From assembly GCA_002753565.1 (NCBI GenBank), contig PEAM01000001.1:1-64000 (forward strand): 64,000 bases of DNA, read 5' to 3'. The stretch comes from Magnetococcales bacterium (lineage in GTDB: Bacteria > Pseudomonadota > Magnetococcia > Magnetococcales > JADFYX01). Shown piece by piece: positions 1-6,925 of this stretch; the stretch's first letter is position 1, and each line of letters opens with the position of its first letter. The notes below the pieces were generated by a model, which saw nothing but the letters and a program-made list of their open reading frames with translations, was not told the DNA's origin and searched no databases. A program made the position numbers and the translations under genes.

Positions 1-68
1 TTGGGTGGGGGAAGCTATGGATGCCTGCCCGGCGGGTTTGGGCAGCGCCCAAGGTCCTAAGCCTTTGA
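1..68 (+). repeat. MITE-like interspersed repeat, copy A (cut by window edge)
   Basis: This is the tail of the family seen at 4505, 6667, 15978, 37705, 48845 and 51378. It shares the GCCTGCCCGGCGGGTTTGGG core and the GGGCAGCGCCCAAGGTCCTAAG segment with them. The left part lies outside the window. It stops just before the stop codon of the sensor kinase gene. Confidence 0.75.
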
Positions 69-73
69 CAGGT

Positions 74-2431
74 TTAAGCCCTTGGGGGTGAGGGGGGGGG
101 GTAGTGAAGGTGTTGGGCAATCACATCCTGTAACCGTTTTTTGCGAACCGGCTTTGTCAGGTGGAGATTACAGCCGGCCTCCTTGATTTTTTGGGCATCT
201 TCCAGCATGGCATGGGCAGTCAGGGCGATAATCGGCTTAGGGGTGCGCTTGGTTCTCATCTCCCATTGACGAATTTTACGGGTGGCTGTCAAACCATCCA
301 TAATCGGCATCTGCATATCCATCAAGACAAGATCAGGCTCTCTTTTTTTAAACTGTTCAAGCGCCTCAAAGCCATTTTCGGCAATGCTGATGGTGTAGGG
401 CATTGTTTTTAAAAAAGTTTGGATAACCATCCGGTTATCTTCGGCATCGTCCGCCAGTAGAATGTGGTAGTTGGCCGGAACCTCTCCCTCAAAATTGTCT
501 TGGTCCCCATTTGCCTCACCCTTGTCTGAAGGCTGTTTTATCCCGATAGGCAGAGGAATGAAACAGGAAAAGGTGCTTCCCACACCTGGTTTGCTCTCAA
601 GTTTCAGCTTGCCATTCATCAGATGAATCAGACGATTACAGATGGTCAACCCCAATCCGGTTCCACCATGACGCCGGGTAACAGAGGTGTCGGCCTGGAT
701 GAAAGGTTGAAAGATTTCCAGCTGTTTTTCTCGGGGGATACCAGGGCCGGTATCTTCGATTGTAAATTGACCGACCCCATCCTCATGATAGTGGGCGGTC
801 ACCCTTATGGACCCCTTATCAGTAAATTTAACCCCATTGCTGATCAGGTTCATGAGGATCTGCCGCAACCTGTCCGGGTCGCCCAGTACATAAACAGGCA
901 GGGATGGGTCCAGTTGATAGGTGAGAGTAACCCCTTTTTCATGAGCCTGATGGGTAAAGGTTTGGACGGTCTCGGAGATCAGACGGGGCAGGTCAAACTC
1001 AAAATGTTCCAAAACCAGATGGCCCGCTTCAATTTTGGAGAGATCGAGAATATCGTTGATCAGGGATAAGAGAGCCTCACCGGAACGGTTTAATGTGGTG
1101 ATATAGTGGGCTTGCATCTTGTTTGGCTGGGTGTCGGCAAGCAGTTCGCTCATACCCAGAATGACATTCATCGGTGTGCGGATTTCATGGCTCATGGTAG
1201 CCAGAAAATCGCTCTTGGCTTGATTGGCCCGTTCCGCCTCCTGTTTGGCAAGCCGAAGACTGTTTTCACTTTGGGTTCGTTCTGTCACATCACTGAAACA
1301 CCAGACCCTGCCTGTCTGTTTCTGCTCATGGATGAGCGGAAGAGAGCTGCGTTCAAAGACCCGGCCATCTTTGAAGTAGAGTAGATCGAAACTCTCCTGG
1401 TCGGACTCGTAGAGTGACTGAACGGTGGAGAGAAAGGCTTCCGGGTCTTGCAACTGCTCCAGGACCATATGGATGAGACCAGAGTCATCTTTGCTGTCCA
1501 TCATCTCTTTGGGAATGTGCCACAACTCCAAAAAGCGATGGTTATAATGGCTGATCCGCCCCTGTTCATCAACGGTGAGGATAGCATCTCGGGTGGACTC
1601 CAGGATGGCTCGAAGCAGGCTACGACTGCCGGCCATCTCTGATTCGGCCTGATGTTTGGCCTCAATCTCTCCGATCAGCTCTCGGGTTCTCTCCTCTACG
1701 GTCTCTTCCAGACGGCTTTGAACGCCCTTTTGGAAAACCACCATCTGAGACCGCTGTTTTTCAATGGTTTCCAGCATGGTGTTAAAGGTAGACTCCATTT
1801 TCTTCAGTTCATTATTGTGCTTGATGCCCAGGTCGATGCGTTGATTGCCGATAGAGTCCAACTCCACCTCCTCCATCTGGGTCATGAAGGTTGAAAAGGG
1901 GCGGATCAGATAGCGGCGAAAGGCCCAGAGAAAGAGCAGCCAGAGAGCCAGGCTTTTAATGATGGCGTTGAACAGGATGATCATAAAGCCCATCTTGACC
2001 CGGTTGATGATCACCAATTGGTCGCTATAGAGGCGAACATCAGCCAGATGAACCTGTCTATCACCAAATGAATGGTGGATGGAGAAGGGGTGAAAAAAGC
2101 TCTTTTGGGTATCGAATGAGCTGGCTTTCCCCATCCTGATGACTTGCTGACCATCGGCCTGAATAATCTCCAGCCCAGAGACGATAGAGAGATTGAGCAT
2201 GCCGGAGGTTAAAGAGCGGAGCTGCTCATCGTTGATCTGCCAAAGGGCGGTCTCCAGGGATTTGGAGAAGGTCTGCTCAACCTCTGCCAACTCCCCTCGA
2301 ACACTCTCTTTGGTGTGGCGATATTCGATGACCACATGGATAGCGGTGACCAACAGAGTCAGGATAAAATAGAGGGTAAAGACCACTCGAAGCAGATGGA
2401 TGGCGATGGCTTGGTTTTTGGCGGTTTTCAT
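74..2431 (-). CDS. Hybrid sensor histidine kinase with receiver domain
   Basis: Inner-membrane hybrid histidine kinase of 785 residues. TM1 lies at about residues 12-34 and TM2 at about 147-170, enclosing a periplasmic sensor of about 110 residues. A HAMP-like linker (about 171-225), a coiled coil and a PAS domain (about 268-385) follow. The HisKA motif SHEIRTPMN puts the phospho-acceptor at His415, and the HATPase domain shows DTGPGIP (about 560) and GGTGLGL (about 589). The receiver domain has the acidic pair near 661, phospho-acceptor Asp705 in VLMDMQMPIMDG and Lys760. No Hpt domain or output regulator is nearby. The solute-binding protein gene lies 5 bp upstream on the same strand, so the two are probably co-transcribed, and that protein may present the ligand (inference). 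Confidence 0.93.
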   Translation of the reverse strand: MKTAKNQAIAIHLLRVVFTLYFILTLLVTAIHVVIEYRHTKESVRGELAEVEQTFSKSLETALWQINDEQLRSLTSGMLNLSIVSGLEIIQADGQQVIRMGKASSFDTQKSFFHPFSIHHSFGDRQVHLADVRLYSDQLVIINRVKMGFMIILFNAIIKSLALWLLFLWAFRRYLIRPFSTFMTQMEEVELDSIGNQRIDLGIKHNNELKKMESTFNTMLETIEKQRSQMVVFQKGVQSRLEETVEERTRELIGEIEAKHQAESEMAGSRSLLRAILESTRDAILTVDEQGRISHYNHRFLELWHIPKEMMDSKDDSGLIHMVLEQLQDPEAFLSTVQSLYESDQESFDLLYFKDGRVFERSSLPLIHEQKQTGRVWCFSDVTERTQSENSLRLAKQEAERANQAKSDFLATMSHEIRTPMNVILGMSELLADTQPNKMQAHYITTLNRSGEALLSLINDILDLSKIEAGHLVLEHFEFDLPRLISETVQTFTHQAHEKGVTLTYQLDPSLPVYVLGDPDRLRQILMNLISNGVKFTDKGSIRVTAHYHEDGVGQFTIEDTGPGIPREKQLEIFQPFIQADTSVTRRHGGTGLGLTICNRLIHLMNGKLKLESKPGVGSTFSCFIPLPIGIKQPSDKGEANGDQDNFEGEVPANYHILLADDAEDNRMVIQTFLKTMPYTISIAENGFEALEQFKKREPDLVLMDMQMPIMDGLTATRKIRQWEMRTKRTPKPIIALTAHAMLEDAQKIKEAGCNLHLTKPVRKKRLQDVIAQHLHYPPPSPPRA

Positions 2432-2436
2432 GGAAC

Positions 2437-3228
2437 CTACTCTTTTATCTCAAAGTAGGATTGAGTATATTTGTGGTAGATTTCCGAGTAACGACCGCTG
2501 GTTTTCAGGTTGGCCAGACCCCGATTAAAGGCATCCCGAACCTTGGCGCTGGTAAAGGCGGTATGGTATTGCGTGGGAGAGAAGAGGGGGTGAAAGGTGA
2601 CGTCGACATCGGGGGAGACCTTCCCTTCGTTGATGAGTTTGATCCGGTAGAAACGGAAAATACTCTCATCCATCACCACCACCTCGGCCCGTCCGGCCAG
2701 CAGCATGTGAACCTGTCTCTCCTGATTGCCCATCTCCACATAGTTGGGATTTTTTTTGGCCATGATGCCAAAATCCCTGCCTAAATACTTGTTGGCCTTT
2801 TGAAAGGCGATCAGGTCGAGGTTTTGCAGATCGTTCAGGGTCTGGATGTGGAGGTTGCGGTCGGTACGGGTGATGGCTGCATTATGATATTGCATGAAAA
2901 TATCGGAATAGTGGGCATCAAGCCCCGAACTCTTTTGGATGATGGTGGTGGCGTCGAGCTGACCCTCGGCAAACATTTTATACCCTCTACCCATCGGAAG
3001 AAAAACCGGCTTGATGGTATACCCCTCCCCTTCCAAGGCCTCTCGAACAATCTCCATGACAATTCCGCCGCCTTTTTCTCCCCCTTGCCGAAAAACATAG
3101 GGGGGTGTGTAGGAGCTAAACAGTACGCTCAAGGTTTGTGCCAGACCAGAAGAGGGTAGGGCCAGCAGAAGGGAGAAAGTGAGCAGAACAGAGCGCAACG
3201 AAAGAAAAGAGAGGAGATTCATAGCCAA
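2437..3228 (-). CDS. Periplasmic solute-binding protein, family 3 type
   Basis: Exported 263-residue protein. Residues 1-30 form a signal peptide (hydrophobic core LLTFSLLLALPSSGLA). The mature part has the two-lobed SBP_bac_3 layout, with PPYVF and GGIVMEIVREAL near the N-terminus and a C-terminal GRYSEIYHKY segment. The family binds amino acids or similar small ligands, either for ABC import or as the sensing module of a kinase. No ABC permease or ATPase gene is adjacent. The only partner, 5 bp downstream, is a hybrid sensor kinase, so a sensory role is more likely than transport. The ligand cannot be read from the sequence. Confidence 0.88.
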   Translation of the reverse strand: MAMNLLSFLSLRSVLLTFSLLLALPSSGLAQTLSVLFSSYTPPYVFRQGGEKGGGIVMEIVREALEGEGYTIKPVFLPMGRGYKMFAEGQLDATTIIQKSSGLDAHYSDIFMQYHNAAITRTDRNLHIQTLNDLQNLDLIAFQKANKYLGRDFGIMAKKNPNYVEMGNQERQVHMLLAGRAEVVVMDESIFRFYRIKLINEGKVSPDVDVTFHPLFSPTQYHTAFTSAKVRDAFNRGLANLKTSGRYSEIYHKYTQSYFEIKE

Positions 3229-3444
3229 TTTACTACCTAAACCAGAGAAGGGCTATCGGTTCTGTTGAACCTGGATTCGACAGTTGGGAGAGCATGAAGC
3301 AACCCCATGTGCCAACTTTTTAATGCCAATGTACAAAGTTAACAGATAAAAGGAGATCATTCTAGAAAAAACCACCCTTTTTGCATGGGATTGTCTCAGG
3401 CTTACTGAGGGGGCTGCCCACCGTACCCTGCTCTACAGTTTGAG

Positions 3445-4455
3445 CTATTTCCCTCCCTTGGGACACCCTTTGGCTGGGATCCGCTGGCTGAGCAGGGTCT
3501 GGGCAGAAAAGCGCTGTTTTTCTGGGTCGAAGGAGACAATCGTCGCATCAACCAGATAGGCCCTGTCAGGGGGGTCTGTGAGGGAGACGTCGCCGGCGGC
3601 ATTGAGTCGCCACAGGCTCTTCCCCTGACCATACTGTTCGAGGCAATAGGGGCCGGTGTCGCCATGGATGAGCAGGGTTGGTTTACCAAGCGCTTCGGCC
3701 TTTTTCATCAGTTGGCTGCGGAACAGCTGGTAGGGATCACACTTTTTCCTGACCTTTTCGCTGCAGGCTCTGGCTCCCTTGTGGGCTTTTTTCACCGCCT
3801 CCAGATCGGCATGGATGACAAAAACCAACCCCTTGGCTCTCTCCTTTTTAGCCCGATCAAAGGCTGACTCCAGCCAGATGAGGTTATCTCTGTCCCGTTG
3901 GTCGACCTGAAGGAGGGCTTGGCGTTTTTTATCCTTTTTTATTTTAGCCCGACCATTTTTTGTCCCGACAATGTGCAGGGTCGAAAAGAGCAGATCACCA
4001 TAGAGCCACTGCCCGTTTTCTGGCAATTTCGGCCCCTGACTGCGAAATCCCCAGTTAGCTGGTATGGGGTAGGGTTGGGGAAAAAAGAGGCTGCGTAACC
4101 AGGCTAAGCTCTCCAGTTCTGATTGGGAGCTGCCGGAGTGGCTGCTATCGCAGTCGGTCCAGTCGTTGTCCCCCGGCGTATAGAAGACCGGCCCCTTATG
4201 GAGGGCGTAAATTTGCTCTCGGCGTTGTTGCATGAGTGGCTGCTGACACCCCTCCCGTTTTTTAAAATCTCCGTAGTGGATGACAAAGGGGAGGCCCTGT
4301 TGGGAGAGGGAGTCGGCTATTCCCCCTTTTCGGGTCAACTTGTCGGCTTGTTCCGGGGTGTAAGGGAGGTCGCCAATAACGGCAAACCGGGTGGTTGTTC
4401 CACTGATTCCCTGGCTGGGAATCAAAAGGACCAGCAGAGAGAGAAAAAGTACCAT
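3445..4455 (-). CDS. Exported metallophosphatase-like protein
   Basis: The annotated start is the ATG at 4455, giving 336 residues that begin with a signal peptide (VLFLSLLVLLIPSQGIS). Calcineurin-like motifs appear in order: GDLPY, HYGDF, GDNDWTD, VIHAD and HGDTGP. The first motif lacks the usual D-x-H, so the metal site may be atypical. The reading frame stays open 111 codons further upstream to 4788, but that part is a translated interspersed repeat and hides the signal peptide, so I reject the longer start. The substrate is unknown. Extracellular phosphoesters are possible. Confidence 0.72.
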   Translation of the reverse strand: MVLFLSLLVLLIPSQGISGTTTRFAVIGDLPYTPEQADKLTRKGGIADSLSQQGLPFVIHYGDFKKREGCQQPLMQQRREQIYALHKGPVFYTPGDNDWTDCDSSHSGSSQSELESLAWLRSLFFPQPYPIPANWGFRSQGPKLPENGQWLYGDLLFSTLHIVGTKNGRAKIKKDKKRQALLQVDQRDRDNLIWLESAFDRAKKERAKGLVFVIHADLEAVKKAHKGARACSEKVRKKCDPYQLFRSQLMKKAEALGKPTLLIHGDTGPYCLEQYGQGKSLWRLNAAGDVSLTDPPDRAYLVDATIVSFDPEKQRFSAQTLLSQRIPAKGCPKGGK

Positions 4456-4504
4456 CCCGAGGGTAAGCTGACTGTCTGGGCAACAGAGATTCCGAATCCC
4501 ATCA

Positions 4505-4770
4505 GTACCAAAACGTGGCGGATGGGTCTGGGAAGGCATGGGTGCCTTCCCAGCGGGTTTGGGCAGAGCCCAAGGTTTTAATCCTTTGACTTTGCTTTTA
4601 TTTTTATCTTTTAAAAGCGTGGGGGTTTGGGGGCCTGCAAGGCCTCCCAAGGTGTTGACTTTGCTTTTATTTTTATCTTTTAAAAGCGTGGGGGTTTGGG
4701 GGCCTGCAAGGCCTCCCAAGGTGTTGACTTGGCCTTCACTGTTTGTCCAAATCCGCTTTTGACTGTCGAT
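4505..4770 (+). repeat. MITE-like repeat, copy B, with internal 69-bp duplication
   Basis: A copy of the interspersed family lying just upstream of the metallophosphatase start, in the opposite orientation. It contains the hairpin GGGAAGGCA/TGCCTTCCC and the GGGGGCCTGCAAGGCCTCCC palindrome. Unlike the other copies, the segment from TTGACTTTGC to AAGGTG is present twice in tandem (4586-4654 and 4655-4723, period 69 bp). Because 69 is a multiple of 3, the complementary strand reads as a duplicated 23-residue peptide. Confidence 0.88.
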
Positions 4771-4788
4771 GGGAAGCATGGTCGTCAC

Positions 4789-5001
4789 CTATTTTGAAGG
4801 GGTTTTAGGTTGAAAGTGGGGACAGCTCTGATGAACGGTGTAGAATTGATCGTGCCATCGGCAGAGGCCGGTCTCACCCCGCACCGAACCCAGTGCAGAG
4901 GAGAGGATGTTCAAACCGGGAATTTCCCGCTCCAGGGCGAGAGGCTCCGAGACAAAGTGCCGGCAATAGCCACAATGGGGCGTGGTCACATTGTGGCCCA
5001 A
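4789..5001 (-). CDS. Four-cysteine small hypothetical protein
   Basis: A 70-residue protein of unrecognised family. Its four cysteines are spaced as C10-x2-C13, C47 and C60, each followed by an aromatic or basic residue (CGYCRHF, CRWHD, CPHFQP). This suggests a small metal- or Fe-S-binding fold, which is inference. Its start overlaps the end of the YeiH-type transporter gene by 16 bp, so it is probably translationally coupled to it. It could be an accessory to that transporter. Confidence 0.6.
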   Translation of the reverse strand: MGHNVTTPHCGYCRHFVSEPLALEREIPGLNILSSALGSVRGETGLCRWHDQFYTVHQSCPHFQPKTPSK

Positions 5002-6599
5002 TAGTCGCCAAACAGATGCACCGAGAGCAGATATCCGGCAATGACATTGACAACAACCCCAATGGTAAAGGCTGAAAAGGAGCGAACATTGACCGATTTC
5101 AGTTCGTGAATCCGGGTGGTAAGGCCGATGGAGAGAAAACAGAAAATAAAGGCCCAGCCCCGGAAGGCCCCGATGGGTTCCAGCAGGTTGGGTTTGATGG
5201 ATGCTTCGAACTGTTCAGCAGAGACGCTGCTGCTAACCAGGGTGACAAGAAGGGAGGCGGCAAAAAAACCGATGATAAATTTGGGAAACCGTCTCCAGAT
5301 CTCTCTTGCATCCAGCTTGGCTCCTCCTGTAGGGTTTTGCCAGACGGTTGTGGCGATAAAGGCCCAGACCAACGACCAGATACCGATCCACAAATCCCGT
5401 CCAATCACTTTCATCAGGGTGAAGGATTTGATGGCGGCCTCTTCATTGCCAGCCATTTTTCCGTAGGAGCTGGCGGCGGCAAACCCGGCTGCATCGGCAA
5501 ACTCCGAGGTACCGATCCAGGCGCCGGCCACGCCGGGTGCCAGCCCCATGGATTGAGAGACAAACGGCAGCACGAGAATCATCACCAAGGCCCAGAATAC
5601 GACCAGGGTGACCGAGGTGTAAATATGCTCTTTTTTGGCGCCAACCGCCGCCGCAATAGCCATGGAGGCCGACACGCCACAGACCGACCCACCAACACTG
5701 ATCACCGCAGCCAGACGCCGATCCAGATGAAAGAGTCGGGTGGCGGAAAAATAGATGGTGATACAGCTAAGCAGGGAGATAAAGGTGGCCTGGATGATGG
5801 CAACCGGCCCGGCGGTTAAAATCAGGGTGATGGGAAAGGTGGCTCCCAGGAGGACAATGCCAAACTTGACATAGTACTCCACCCGGCAGGCGGCCTCCAT
5901 CCACTCGGGTAGTTTCAGGGTGTTAGCCAGCACCAGTCCAACAATCAGGGCCACCAGGGGCGGCTCCAGGTTAAAGTTGGCGGCGTTCTCCCAACCGCTG
6001 ACTGAAAAAATAGCCATGGAGAGGAGATAAAGAAAAAGAAAGCTTGGGAAAAAACGCCCGAAGCCGATCCCCATCACCCGGCAGGAGACACCGAATAAGA
6101 TCAGCCACACAACCAGTTGGCGTAGATAGAGAGGACCATTTTGGCTGAAGTGGTCGAACAGCTCCCCCACCGTCTGCCATTTCAGCCCACCAGGATTGAT
6201 GGCCAAAGCACCCAACAGGGAGCTCTCTCCATCGAAGGTGACCAGATCCAGCACCACCAACCCCAATCCCAGCCAGATAGCCCACCAGTCCTCTTTTAAA
6301 AAAAGTTCACTGACACGCAGGGGAGGGGTGGCGAGAGAGAGGGGTACCTCTCCCCCTTGAAGAGGGATACGGGAGAGGCCACTGGCCAGGGATAATCCAC
6401 CCAGTATCATGATGGCTAGAGGCACTATTCCCCTGAGGAGTTCAACGGTAGGCCACCACCAGACCACCAAACCCCACACGCCAAACCCGAGAGAAAACAG
6501 CCCGAATAGAATGCCAAACACAGCCACAAACCAGAAGAAAGTGAAAAAGAGGGAGAGAAAAACGTGCTGAAGAGCGTTATTGTGCAATGAAACAGCCAA
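4986..6599 (-). CDS. YeiH/UPF0324-type putative anion (sulfate) exporter, long form
   Basis: Polytopic membrane protein of 537 residues. The C-terminal two thirds match the YeiH (UPF0324) family, which is annotated as putative sulfate exporter: EPPLVALIVGLVLAN, YYVKFGIVLLG, VGGSVCGVSASMAIAAAVGA and FADAAGFAAASSYG. Typical members have about 330-350 residues. This one carries about 190 extra N-terminal residues with several additional hydrophobic segments, including a possible ancillary membrane bundle. The family function is poorly proven. In a sulfur oxidiser, export of sulfate or a related anion would fit (inference). The small cysteine protein gene overlaps its 3' end. Confidence 0.85.
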   Translation of the reverse strand: MAVSLHNNALQHVFLSLFFTFFWFVAVFGILFGLFSLGFGVWGLVVWWWPTVELLRGIVPLAIMILGGLSLASGLSRIPLQGGEVPLSLATPPLRVSELFLKEDWWAIWLGLGLVVLDLVTFDGESSLLGALAINPGGLKWQTVGELFDHFSQNGPLYLRQLVVWLILFGVSCRVMGIGFGRFFPSFLFLYLLSMAIFSVSGWENAANFNLEPPLVALIVGLVLANTLKLPEWMEAACRVEYYVKFGIVLLGATFPITLILTAGPVAIIQATFISLLSCITIYFSATRLFHLDRRLAAVISVGGSVCGVSASMAIAAAVGAKKEHIYTSVTLVVFWALVMILVLPFVSQSMGLAPGVAGAWIGTSEFADAAGFAAASSYGKMAGNEEAAIKSFTLMKVIGRDLWIGIWSLVWAFIATTVWQNPTGGAKLDAREIWRRFPKFIIGFFAASLLVTLVSSSVSAEQFEASIKPNLLEPIGAFRGWAFIFCFLSIGLTTRIHELKSVNVRSFSAFTIGVVVNVIAGYLLSVHLFGDYWATM

Positions 6600-6925
6600 A
6601 CATGCCAGGAAAAGATATCACCCCCAACGTCTCATGGTGTCACCCTGGGCTGGAACCCTTGCCGACTACAGAGATTTCAAACCAGGTTTGTACAAAACGA
6701 TTGCGGATGGGTCTGGGAAGGCGTGGGTGCCTTCCCAGCGGGTTTGGGCAGCGCCAAAGGTTTTAAGTCTTTGTTTTTTAAACTTAAAAAGCGTGTGGTT
6801 TGGGGGCCTGCAAGGCCTCCCAAGGTGTTGACTTTGCCTTTAACCATTGTCCCAATTTGGTTTTAACTGTCTATAACAAGGAGAGCCCCTCCCTGAACCC
6901 CCGCAACCCATGTTGGATACATCAA
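6600..6925. other. Intergenic region, mostly repeat copy C
   Basis: This 326-bp gap separates the start of the YeiH-type gene from the end of the collagen-like gene. About two thirds is repeat copy C. I see no gene or clear promoter in the rest. Confidence 0.7.
6667..6878 (+). repeat. MITE-like repeat, copy C (near full length)
   Basis: One of the most complete copies. The left end, TACAGAGATTTCAAACCAGG, and the right end, TTTGGTTTTAACTGTCTATA, form an imperfect terminal inverted repeat of about 24 bp when compared across copies. Inside are the GGGAAGGC/GCCTTCCC hairpin, TTTGGGCAGCGCC and the CCTGCAAGG palindrome. There is no coding capacity for a transposase. If mobile, it would have depended on an enzyme encoded elsewhere. 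Confidence 0.85.

Noticed and set aside
4456-4788. N-terminal extension of the metallophosphatase with two 23-residue repeats
   Set aside because: It is translated from an interspersed non-coding repeat and precedes a good start and signal peptide.
5106-5819. A 237-codon plus-strand frame opposite the YeiH-type gene
   Set aside because: It is antisense to a clearly recognised transporter and consists of Gly/Asp-rich shadow translation.
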